DNA of 64,000 nt from Dasypus novemcinctus (lineage: Eukaryota; Chordata; Mammalia; Cingulata; Dasypodidae). A model generated the notes under the pieces. It was not told where the DNA came from. It saw only the letters and a program-made list of their open reading frames with translations, and did not search any database. The DNA is taken from NCBI RefSeq assembly GCF_030445035.2, contig NC_080678.1:114244599-114308598 (forward strand), read 5' to 3'. Position numbers and translations under genes: made by a program. Below are positions 54,458 through 64,000 of the stretch, in pieces. Numbering within the stretch: the stretch's first letter is position 1; every line of letters starts with the position of its first letter.

Positions 54458-54795
54458 ACTCCTGGGCTCTGGGTAGGCAAGGAGTCCCTGAGGAAAACCT
54501 GCCCTGCCTTGGAGCGGTGCTCCAGCAGGGATGGGGACAACAGCCAGGCAGGCGGTGCATCACCAGTCGCAGAGCAAGTCCTGGCTCTTGGGCGGGAGTC
54601 CTTCCAGAGGGCTACCGGAGAGACACAGCACCCACAGAGAGAAGCCTTGGGCCCCTTCCTTGACCCGGCATCAGGATTCCCTCCCTCACTTACGTGGACC
54701 TCACCGAGAACTGGACGCATCGGTGTGGCCACCTCCTTGGAAAAGGATGTGAGGCAAAACTGCTATTCCGTGTGTGATGTCAGGAGACTTGACAG
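54458..54795 (+). pseudogene. FRMPD2: FRMPD2 C-terminal exon with a frame-shifted middle
   Basis: The acceptor is GCATTTCTCTAACAG and the donor GACAG|GTAAGC. In phase 0 the block stays open throughout. It starts TPGLWVGKESLRKT and ends VATSLEKDVRQNCYSVCDV, which I recognise as the FRMPD2 C-terminal region. In the middle (about 54630-54715) the family-like wording REKPWAPSLTRHQDSLPHL lies in another frame. Two small indels of opposite effect therefore seem to have shifted about 25-30 residues. The tail after PDZ3 is probably disordered, so this alone would be mild. Confidence 0.85.
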
Positions 54796-57700
54796 GTAAG
54801 CATCGCCCTGTTTGCCGACAGTGGGTAAAGGCAGGGCTTTCGTGGGTGGACGTGGTAACCCAGCAATTACTCACGATGCTCAGAGGCCACTGCACCCACC
54901 CCTGTTCTAGGCATTTGGAGGGAGAGGAGGAAACAAGGGAAAAGGAGGTGTGGAGCTGTTGTCACTAGCACTTGTGTTCTTTCAAGGAAGCAAACCCCAC
55001 CCAGCCCTCGTCTGTCCCCCCAGTACATGCTGGAGGCAGCCCCTGGCTGGCCATGGGGTCTCTGGCAGCACACAATCCTTTATTGTGCATCTGACAGCAT
55101 CAGGGTAAGAAAGAAGTTCCTTTGTAGACAACTCATTTCTATTACTGACTTTAATACTTTGTAATCGTCTCTTCCTTTAAAAAAAATCCACAGAAACCGA
55201 GTTATGAAACATTCTTTTTTGATAGCCATTTTTAACTTCATCTGCATTTTTGTGCCCATGCACCCATAAATATTTCTAGTTCCTTGTCCCGTTCTGATGG
55301 AGAACACACTTTTGATTCATTTTGATGACGGCTGCTTGGGAATCTGCTAGAAGCGGACAGATGCAGGGTCGGATACTGCTTCTAGGAGTTTGCTAGATGC
55401 TCACGCACACAGCAGGCAAATAGTAAGAAATAATAGTTTGTGGTTTGAGATTACATAAAGCCCACTGAGATTAAATGGCTCTTATTTGTTGGTCATTCCA
55501 GATGACCTGGTAGGGCAGATTTATAGGAACTGTTGGGTGACATGAAGTCTGAGGCAGCTGGTCTAGACAATTAGGCAGGTGGCACCTGGGGTGAGCAGGA
55601 GCCAGCCATACGCTCCCTGTAAGCATGCAAATACAATTTCTTAGAGAACACAGTGCATGCCCAAAAGTCCCAAGGTAGACCAGAGTGGGCAGGTATGTTC
55701 ATTAGGGATTTTCATTTTCATTGTCTGAAAATTTATAAACACAAACTTATTTATTGTTCCTTACAATCGCATTTCAGGCAACCAATGATAGACTTGACAG
55801 AAAGAGAAAGGAAATCATCTCCATTGGTTTAGCCAAGGAAAACATTCTGCCTGATCTTGTAGGAAGTATAAAAGGAGCTGTATTTCACCAAAGGCGGGGG
55901 ACCACTCCTGGATTTGTAAAGGCTTTACTGCCAGGTGCTGGCATGATAAACAGTAGCCCTGAGAACTGGATCACACAGGGGCTCTGGGTTCCTTTACAGG
56001 CCTGGTGTTTCACCTGCCTGGTGTGCCTGTAGTTAAATAGAGTCATTCATTAGTGGTATTATTTTTAATACTAAAAGTTGTTAATGATGAAATTATTTTT
56101 TATTAATTGTTAGTATAGATAGTCCCAGTTTCATATGTGCATTCACAGCATCTCAGGGTTGTTCAAAATAAAAATGGTCTAATCTCACCACATACCCCAC
56201 GCTGGAAACTGCTCTGTAACACCCTTGAAGAAAGGGTGACTAACCTTTGCTTGAAAATCTCCAGGAGGCAGAACTTGGTGACTCTCAAGGCACCCCATTT
56301 TATCATCATGTAGTTGATCAGAAGGTCCCTTTTAAAATTAAGGTGAAATCTGCCAGTCTATTTCTTCTGCTCACAAGTCCTAGTGCCCTCTTTTCTGCTA
56401 TCTTTTGGTCATTTGCTTTTTTTTTTTTCACAAGAGATGTCATATTCTTTTATTTTTCCAAATCTAATTAAATTTGGCATAGTGTCATAGTGTCTTTGCT
56501 TTGCCAGGTTATACCAGATGTCCAGAATCTGCCATTACTGGGCGAGACAGTTGCTGAGAGTTATACCGGAGTCCTCAGGACTTTTCCAGAAGATGTTGGC
56601 GGAGCCTCTGACCCTCATGGTGCTTGTCGCCTGGGCGGCTCTGGTTCAGAGGCTGCAGGCCCTCTGGCACCGGTGACAATGGCGTGCTGCTGCCTCACAT
56701 TGCCTGGCTTCATTTTTACCCTATCTTCTCTCTCCCACTTAGGAAGCTTTCCTCCTCTCGGAACGAAGGACACAGACCAGGTCAGGTTTTCCTCAAGTGA
56801 GAGGGACCCAGCTAGTATTTAATGCACAAGTAGTGATTGCCTCCTCCGGGAAGACAAGCAGGGCTCACACTCAGCCTGGAAATGGTTCCTCCACCTCCAG
56901 AATTGGGATTCCAGTGGGGGACTGAGCCAGCAGCTCAGTTCAGAGGTGGCTGGCCCTGGCCAGTGGCCTCTGTTTCTGGTATTCCTGAGTCCAGCTCTCT
57001 TTCAGCAGTTCAGAGCAAAAAGAGCATGGACTTCCCAGTCATATGGGCTTGTGTTCAGCTTTACCATGTTTGGGTGTGCTGGGAGAGGTGGCTTTCTTGA
57101 GCTTGGGGTTCTCAAGGTAAAAGGGGACAGTGACAACTGCACGGGGCCATGAGCATCAGAAGAACTAACCCCGACGGTGTGTTAGCTCAGTGTGTGGGAC
57201 ATAGCGGGAGCTCAACCCTGCCAGGTTTCCACCGAAGGACCAGGTCTCAGCAATTGAAATCTCCAGAAAATAATCAGAACGTGCCATCTGCCAGGGGGCT
57301 ACTTCTTCCAGCCAGATGGTGGCCAGCCAGCACCCAGCAAACCCCGTGTGCTCAAGGAGAAAATGAGGTTTTATTTTTCCTTCCCTCTTCTCTTCTTTTA
57401 CTGTGCTGTGTATCCGGAGATCTATCCTACAGCAGTAGATCTTCAGAAAGCACCTTGGAATACAGCAGTGCATTTTTACTCAGGAAGTTGGGCTGCTGTG
57501 CCTGACTGAGGAAGGCATGGGTCTTGGCTGGAGTTGTATCTTAGGCAAGGTTAGTTTTTACGCTAGGACATAGGTGAAAATCACCTGTAGTCGCGTTACC
57601 CTTGAACACCGCTTGGGATGTGTGATGTCATTTGGCTGCTTGCTGTGGGAGCCTGTCACTTCAGATGATATCTGAAGGCTCGTGTCTCTGGCCTGGGCTG

Positions 57701-58905
57701 AGTGAAGCTGCAATGCTTTCAAGGCTGGTCTTGTGGGAGCCAAGGCTGATTCCAGGCTCCACCTTCCTGACCACGGGAGGGCTTGCCCTCATCTCAGGGA
57801 AAGGTGGCCACTGCAGACTCTCCAAGCTTATTTTTTGTCCTCTTTTTTTTTTTTTGCCTAGCAAATCTAGTTAGACTTATAAATAACATACATGCAAACA
57901 CAAGTGCAGCAAGCACCATTCATAAAAGTCATGATCTAACCACTCTAAGACTTTATGGCCATCTAAGAACGCAATGTCAAACTGAATCCTTGACCTGAAG
58001 TATATCTCAGGAGAAGGTGCTAGTTCCTTCCAGAGCAAGATTGGAGGTTCAAGGCTGAATTCACCTGCAGTGGCCATGCCAGGTGATATGTCAGGCAGCT
58101 AATCAAGGGGCGAGGTGCCAGGGGAGCTGGGCTGCCAAACAAGTGGGAGGGCCTGGAGTGAGGCTGAGGGCAACCAGTGAGGAAGGAACCCAGGCCAGAG
58201 GTGAGCTCAGAGCAGAGGAGAGCAGAGCTTTCTCTGCACAATGATGCTGTCCCAGAACGTTCACTCTGCCCCTACCTATTGCCCTAACCTACCCAGGTTT
58301 TCCTTTTGAGTTTCAAGTCTAGCAGTCCAAGGAACCTCTCTGCCTGTCTTAGGGACACCACCAACCCAACCTGCCAAACCCTGAACTCATGCTGGCAGGA
58401 GCAGAGGCCCTCAGCTGCAGGGTGCATTCACCTTGGCTAATGGGGACCTGACCCTCGTAGGGGCTGACATTGGAGAACTGGACAAGGTGGTGGAACCTTA
58501 CATGAAGAGAAACCAAAACTGAATTTCATTTTGAATTTAACAGAAAGTAAACAGGGTGACTATAGTATCTTAATCTGGCAACCTGGAAATGCTATTTACT
58601 AATTGGCTTGTCCTCCTGAAATGTGGAAATAATTTTGGTGGCCCAACTCTTTAAAGAATAGTTGTTCAGGAAAGTCAGCAAGTGTCCTCTTCTCTCAGTA
58701 AATACCCTATCATAAGCAGAGGCTTCAGAACTATTGCACTGACCTTAAAACTGCACAGAGAAGTGGATTCCTCTCCTCAAAAATAGCCACCAGAGAGTGG
58801 TAGGATTTGGGGTAGAGAGACCATGTGAGGTTCCCAGGTCTGCCTCTAGGTTTCATCTGTTTATAAAAGGCTTCTTCTGTGGGAGAAAGTTGGTAGAGAG
58901 GTAAT
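54796..58905 (+). other. 3' side of FRMPD2; two weak exon candidates only
   Basis: A short frame after an acceptor at 55777 (ATTTCAG) would continue the last exon for 18 codons to TAG 55830-55832, a possible C-terminus, but I cannot match it. Another block after GCTTTGCCAG at 56507 is open but unrecognised. T-rich runs occur at 56416 and 57845. Neither candidate is strong. Confidence 0.35.
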
Positions 58906-58907
58906 AT

Positions 58908-59755
58908 ATTAGTCAGGGCTCTCTAGGGAAACAGAACTGACAGGAGATAACTGTAAATATTATGAGATTATAGAAAAATTGTCTCACATGACTGTGGGAA
59001 TGCACAGGTCCACAAGCAATGAAGGCATTCCACAAATTCCCCAGGGGCTGCTGGTTGGCTGAAATAGAGATGGAAACCCTCCCTTCTGACTGCTGAAATC
59101 ATCACTTCTTCTTTTAAAGCCTTCAACTGATTGGGCGAGACTTTTCTCATTGTTCTTTTTTTTTTTTTTTAAAGATTTATTTATTTCTCTCCCACCCCCC
59201 ACCCCAGTTGTCTGTTCTCTGTGTCCATTTGCTGCATCTTCTTTGTCCACTTCTGTTGTTGTCAGCAGCATGGGAATCTGTGTTTCTTTCTGTTGCATCA
59301 TCTTGCTGCGTCAGCTCTCCGTGTGTGTGACATCATTCCTGGGCAGGCTGCACTTTCTTTCATGCTGGCAGCTCTTCTTATGGGGTGCACTCCTTGTGCA
59401 TGGGGCTCCCTTACATGGGGGACACCCCTGCGTGGCACAGCACTCCTTGGGCACATCAGCACTGCATGTGGGCCAGCTCCACACAGGTCAAGGAGGCCCA
59501 GGGTTTGAACCGCAGACCTCCCATATGGTAGATGGATGCCCTAACCATTGAGCCAAGTCTACTTCCCTTTTCTCATTGTTGAAGGCAATCTTCTAATTTG
59601 ATTGTAGATGTCATTAGCCACAGATGCAATTAACTGACTGGTGATTTAAGTCTACAAAATGTCCTCATAGTAACAATCAGGCCAATGCTTGCTTAACCCA
59701 ATAACTGGACACCATCACTTGGCCAAGTAGACGCATGAACTTAACCATCACAGGT
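58908..59755 (+). repeat. Interspersed repeat, family X (copy 2), split by a SINE
   Basis: It starts GTCAGGGCTCTCTAGGGAAA and includes CCCCAGGGGCTGCTGGTTGG and TAAAGCCTTCAACTGATTGG. After the SINE it resumes GAAGGCAATCTTCTAATTTG through ACTGGACACCATCACTTGGC. The order equals copy 1 at 14994. Confidence 0.78.
59155..59566 (-). mobile_element. DAS-type tRNA-derived SINE, nested in family X
   Basis: T-rich tail, body GGGGTGCACTCCTTGTGC, and head complement GGTTTGAACCGCAGACC. Perfect 14-bp duplication CTTTTCTCATTGTT at 59141-59154 and 59567-59580. Confidence 0.95.
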
Positions 59756-59759
59756 AACT

Positions 59760-60925
59760 AGGGCTGGGAGCAGCCAAGGTCATCAATGTATCTGGAGATA
59801 GGGGGAGAGCAGAAAGCACTGAGTCCTCATCATAAAGGAAGCCCCAGTGGCTTCAGGCTGTAGAAGGGAGGCTGCGTTAGACCTGGGTGCTCAAGCTTGC
59901 CTGGAGCCCTGGGTGCAGGGCTCTGCCTCTTTGCCTGGCATGCTTGTAGCCAGCCCACCTGCCCAAACATTCTTGCTCTAAAGAAATGCCATGTCTTTAG
60001 CAAGTTCCCCAAATCTCCAAGTCTTGCCTTTTCCATGAAATAAGCTCAGACTTGGGACTCAACAAGGATACTTCTTCTTCCTCGCCTTTTCTTGCTCACC
60101 TTTCCCAGCACTCTCCAGGGCTGCAGGCAGCATGTGAGGAAGGAAAGGTCCAGCACGGTCATTCTCCCTGACTCAGCCTGGGATGGTGGGCTGGACTCTA
60201 CTCTTAGGACCACCGAGCCTCCTCTGACACTCTGACCACCTCCTGCCTCCCAGGCAGACTCAGCTCAGGGTCACTGTCCAGGCAAGGGCATAGCTGGAGA
60301 CCCAATCAAAGTCAGAGTGCAAGGAGTTTAATAGAAGGCATGGAGGGAGCATCGTGGTGAGAGACCACACATGGAGAATTGGGGTGTGGGCCTCGTGGGC
60401 ACGTGGCTGCTGTTGGTGGCTCCTTAGCAGGCTCTGCACACCTCGCAAAGGGATTGGGTATGGACTCAAGCAACAGGCTGGGTTTCCCTTTCTGAGACTA
60501 AACTTCTGTGGCTGTTCCCTCCCTATGTTGATAAGGAAATTATTTGGGCTAAGTTTTTTATTTAATCCAATTATCCTTCAAAGTGCTCAGTGATTTTGAA
60601 TCTTTTTTTTTTTTTTTAAAGCAAAGGTTCCTCTTAAGACCTTGTAAAAAGTTTCTTTTTATACACCTGAGTGTACATACAGGTACATGAAATACACATT
60701 TACACATACCCTATAGCTCTCATAAGCAGAAGGATTTCTCCTTCATGTTGAAACTCCACTTGGGACAGGCAGCCCCTGCTCTGATGGCTCCATGGGCATT
60801 TGGGGTTTTTAGCTTTTGGGAGGAGCCAGAGCTGATTCTAAAAATGAGAGACATTGTGGGAGAGGGGAGGGGAGGGCGGGTGGCACACAGCAAAGATCAC
60901 CCATTAATCCAGGTGTGGGGAGAAG
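59760..60925. other. Non-coding sequence
   Basis: No gene recognised. A T-run lies at 60603-60617. Confidence 0.4.
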
Positions 60926-60926
60926 G

Positions 60927-61680
60927 AGTTCTCCAGAGAAACAGAACCAAATGAATATAAATGGATATAGGAATATATCTATACATTTATGTATCTATAT
61001 ATCTATATGTCTACATCTACATCTATGTCTATGTCATGTCTATGTTTATATCTATATCTATTTCTTTATATCATGTGTATATCTAAATCCATATCTATCT
61101 TTTATCTATTGTCTTTGTCATCAACTTACCTATTTATCATCTATCTCATCTATTATCTATTTCTATCTTTCTATCTCTATCACCTACCTATCTATACCTA
61201 TCTATCTAATCATTTATCATATCTACCATCTGTCTATTCTATCTCTATCTGTCTGTGTGACTTTCAATCACCTACGTAAATCATCTGTCGAGATCTGTTT
61301 TAAAGAATTGGCTTACCCGAGTGAGGGCTGCCAAGTCCAAATTCCACAGAACAGCTTAGAGATGGGCAATTCCTGGAGTATGCTGAAGTCTTTAGTCCTA
61401 GCCTATAGGGAGGGCTGGGAGGTGTGGAGGGTATCCTCTTCAGACAGAGTTCATTCTGGTTGTTGCAAAAACCTCGAAGTCCAGTCTTAAGCCCTCCAGC
61501 TGATTGGAGGAGCCCACCCACATTGCTGATGGTGATCTCCTTCACTTCCTTTATTCCGTGTCTACTGATTATAGATGCTAATTCCAACTACAAAATACCT
61601 CCACCCCAACAACTAGGCCAGTGTTTGAGCAAACACTAGCCACTACAACCCGGCCAACTTGACCACAACTTTAATCACAA
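60927..61680 (+). repeat. Interspersed repeat, family X (copy 3), expanded by a microsatellite
   Basis: It starts GAGTTCTCCAGAGAAACAGA and ends with GCCAACTTGACCACAAC. The middle (60965-61262) is an interrupted ATCTAT microsatellite not present in the other two copies. Confidence 0.8.
60965..61262. repeat. (ATCTAT)n/(CTAT)n microsatellite
   Basis: About 300 bp of TATCTA, CATCTA and CTAT units. It grew from the AT-rich segment found at the same place in family X copy 1. Confidence 0.92.
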
Positions 61681-62723
61681 AGATAAGCAATGATTAGTGT
61701 CTTGAGTAAAAAGCTAAATCTCTGTGCTCTTCTCTTAGATTCACCTTCTCATCCTCTCTAACCAGACTCTCCACAGATATTTTCTAAGTGCCTTCTCTAC
61801 ATGTTTGATATGCTGTGCAAAAGGCCCTGCTGTCTGCATGGACTGCTTTTTCTAATCTAAAAGCGGCGTGGTAATCTCAGGGCAGCCCCTGGGAAGACTT
61901 ATCCTTCCACCCTGCTGTCTGCTGGTTGCCTCCGGAGACACGGAGCTTCACTGTTGGCCTGCCTCTTGTTTTCTCCCTGAGACAAAGGCTGCTCGGACTG
62001 TCTGCCTCTCCAAATAGCACTTGGTCAGTGCTCTGAAAAGGACCTGCTCTTTGCAAAAAGGGCTTTGAACGTTTTCTACTTGAATTGCTCCCAGCCTCCT
62101 TCTTTGGCCCTTTCTCTACCCGATTTCTTCTGTGGAAACAGTAATCATACTACTACTAATAACACCCAACATTTATTGAGAACTTATGTCCCAGGAGCCA
62201 TGGAAGGGCCGCATCGTATTATTTAATTTTGAATGTCCAACAATCCTATCTGTCTCTTGACCTTCTCATTTTTCAGAGGAGAAAATCAAGGTCCCAAAGA
62301 AGCCAATATACTTGCCCAGGATCTGACCAACTCAGATTACCATGGGAAGGGTCTGTCCTAGAGCTGGGTCATTTCTCTTCTTTCAATAGCATGTCCCCTG
62401 GAAAGCCTTCTATGGTCGCCTGGGCTCTGTAAGGTTTGCCTCAAGCTCCCATGATGCTGTGTGCTATATCACCTCTGTCATAGCACTTTCTATCTGAATT
62501 GTAACATTTGCTTATTGGTCTCTCCTTCCATTAAATTGGAAGCTCCTCGGGACAGTAATTATTCACTTCTGAGTGCCCAGAGCAATCTCTGCCAGGAACT
62601 GTATGAATCCTGGCTGATTGGGTCTCACATGATGCCTCATGTTGAGCATCCTTAAGATAAGGGAAAAGTGGTGAGAGGAATTTCTGATCAGCATTGGCAG
62701 AGGCATGGGTTTCTGTTTTCTAG
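61681..62723. other. Non-coding with MIR and L2 fragments
   Basis: A MIR fragment (minus) spans about 62163-62340 (CAACATTTATTGAGAACTTA ... TTCAGAGGAGAAAATCAAGG). An L2-like 3' end spans about 62475-62620 (AATTGGAAGCTCCTCGGGAC). It ends in the acceptor TTTCTGTTTTCTAG. Confidence 0.55.
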
Positions 62724-62990
62724 TCCTGCCTTGGATAGGGTTGATGATGAAGATCACCTGTGTCATCCACATGAACCCCCTTCTCCTGTCATGGTGGATG
62801 AAGAGCATCTCAGGGTCAACTCTACACCTCGGAGCCAGCTCCCCTGCAGCCAATGTGTGGAGGCAGATTCGGAGACCATTCCCTTGCTGCAGGTCTGCTC
62901 TTGGGGAGTCCTCTCAGAAGATCTCCATGATAGTGAGAGTGAATGGGAAGACCTGGAGGAGCCCGGGGACCTGGCTGATGGTGACCTCAG
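62724..62990 (+). CDS. Unassigned acidic exon, open 88 codons
   Basis: A strong acceptor (TTTCTGTTTTCTAG) and donor (CCTCAG|GTGGGT) bound 267 bases open in one frame. The residues are strongly acidic: ALDRVDDEDHLCHPHEPP, VMVDEEHLRVNSTP, LHDSESEWEDLEEPGDLAD. The exon would enter with one leftover base and leave with two. I do not recognise a domain. It could be a further exon of FRMPD2, or of the next gene downstream, for which PTPN20 is the expected neighbour. The lack of stops contrasts with the decayed FRMPD2 exons. Confidence 0.55.
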
Positions 62991-64000
62991 GTGGGTGTCA
63001 TGCTCTCAGGTCCCTCTCCTGTTTGGCTGCATGGGATGCACAGGTGCTTGTTTTGTCTGCTCCTGCCTGCCCCTGAGTTAGATCTATTTCAGAGGAGAGA
63101 CTGGACATCATGCAAATTTGGGCCCTTCCTGTTGAGCCACAGTGGCTGGGTAGAGACCAGAATCTAGAAAGTCAAGTCGAATTGTTAATGGAAAGAGTTG
63201 CCAGATGCTGAGAGGGGCCTGCCAGGTTGGGGTCAGCTTCCTGTAGATAAAGATGTGGGAGGAGTAAGTGCGGCAAATGCTGTCAGACTGGGAGCAGAGA
63301 AAATTAAATTCTTGACAAGCCACTATAAGCCACCCAACATTCTCTTAAAGTGCTGACAATGTACGTAGGGCCAGCATTTTGAAAAATGCTGAACGTTCAA
63401 GAAACTGTAACAGAAACACACTTTAGGAAGCATATGGAAACTTTCCAGAGCCTTGGTGTGTGAAGATTCAGGTATAATTGAAACACATTTCATTCCCTTC
63501 CATTTCATTATACTCCAGCTACTTCTTCCTTCTGGTATAAAAGGAAGTTCAGTGGGCACAGATGATTAAGCTGGATTCTCAGGTGACAGTGGCAGGCAAG
63601 CTGATAAGGACCATGGATATTGAAATTCAAATAGCACATAAAAGCTGGCTCTTACCTGAAATAGGAAGCAACAAGTTAATAGAGGGGCCAACATGGAGGC
63701 TTTGAAGACTCTGCCCTGCTCATTTATGGGGAAGTCGGACACTTGCCAGCGTGGGGAATAATGCACTGTGGATCCACAGACGTGTGGAGCCAATGGGGAG
63801 TGGCTTCTATGAGCAAGGCCACCTTCCAGGCTGGGGGTGCACAGGGCTGGAGAACTAAAAGACGGAAGGTGGGTGAGGCTTCGAGGCCCACATGTAAGCA
63901 GCCGAGGGGCCACGAGGGCCAGTACTTATGACACGTGCCACGGAGGTCGGCAGAGCATTTGAAGGGGCAGCAAAGAACAGAGCAGATAGGAGCTGGGCTT
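62991..64000. other. Non-coding sequence to window end
   Basis: No exon, RNA gene or named repeat recognised. Confidence 0.4.

Larger units (their letters stand above)
14465..54795 (+). pseudogene. FRMPD2: FRMPD2 locus, exons of a decayed gene
   Basis: FRMPD2 is a scaffold with a KIND domain, a FERM domain and three PDZ domains that acts at basolateral and junctional membranes and synapses in other mammals. Thirteen exon-like blocks occur here in the right order and on one strand, covering the FERM F3 lobe through PDZ3 and the C-terminal region. Splice phases chain correctly from PDZ1 to the last block. The frame is broken by stops TAG 40877-40879, TAG 42185-42187 and TGA 48444-48446, by a frame break in 20104-20294, and by a 2-base deficit with no donor at the end of 46290-46502. 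The N-terminal KIND, F1 and F2 parts and the first strand of PDZ1 were not found. A unitary pseudogene fits best. Assembly error could explain one lesion but hardly all. Confidence 0.85.

Noticed and set aside
55778..55832. Possible terminal FRMPD2 exon of 18 codons ending TAG
   Set aside because: Phase fits the previous exon, but the wording does not clearly match the FRMPD2 C-terminus.
56508..56640. Possible exon (VIPDVQNLPLLGETVAES...)
   Set aside because: The acceptor is fair, but the donor is weak and no family is recognised; kept only as a remark in the region entry.

Overview
This window is mammalian nuclear DNA and most likely comes from a xenarthran, with an armadillo (Dasypus) the best guess. 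The main evidence is at least five long tRNA-derived SINEs of the armadillo DAS type. They share a head with A-box-like and B-box-like motifs (GGTTCAAACCC) and a body containing 'CACAAGGAGTGCACCCC'. There are also shorter tRNA-derived SINE pieces of the kind common in xenarthrans. No bacterial genes, operons, CRISPR arrays, rRNA or functional tRNA genes were seen. Almost every ORF in the window is a chance or repeat-derived frame.

The only gene I recognise is FRMPD2 (FERM and PDZ domain containing 2) on the + strand, as dispersed exons between about 14.5 and 54.8 kb. In order they are: two exons of the FERM F3 lobe (14465-14621, 20104-20294); a candidate linker exon (27087-27285); PDZ1 (31508-31614, 31693-31809); a PDZ1-PDZ2 linker (35440-35648); PDZ2 (38529-38633, 40841-40934, 42171-42256); a PDZ2-PDZ3 linker (44513-44660); PDZ3 (46290-46502, 48426-48485); and a C-terminal exon (54458-54795). 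Exon phases chain correctly over most of this series. The reading frame does not survive: there are in-frame stops at 40877, 42185 and 48444, frame breaks in 20104-20294 and near 46480, a missing splice donor after the PDZ3 exon, and a short out-of-frame stretch in the last exon. I read the locus as a decayed (unitary) FRMPD2 pseudogene. The KIND domain and the F1/F2 lobes were not found. They may lie outside the window or be too degraded to see.

Layout. 1-3262: 5' part of a young-looking L1 on the minus strand, with an intact ORF1, an open ORF2 start running off the window edge, and a long 5'UTR with tandem repeats. 3.3-12 kb: gene-poor and partly GC-rich, with a 40-bp minisatellite, a 650-bp G-rich VNTR, two DAS SINEs and an old L1 3' end. 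12.2-13.8 kb: an L1 ORF2 3' remnant followed by an antisense solo LTR. 14.5-55 kb: FRMPD2 exons in introns full of SINEs, MIR, L2, L1 and DNA-transposon relics, two more solo LTRs (16831-17330 and 27312-28198) and large microsatellites. 55-64 kb: repeats plus one convincing unassigned acidic exon (62724-62990). It may belong to the next gene downstream. PTPN20 is the expected neighbour in other mammals, but this is not proven here.

Three solo LTRs have clear target-site duplications of 4, 5 and 6 bp. One SINE sits 18 bp before a FRMPD2 splice acceptor, and one LTR sits 26 bp after a candidate donor. Comparisons with FRMPD2 of other mammals rest on remembered family features, not on an alignment run here.
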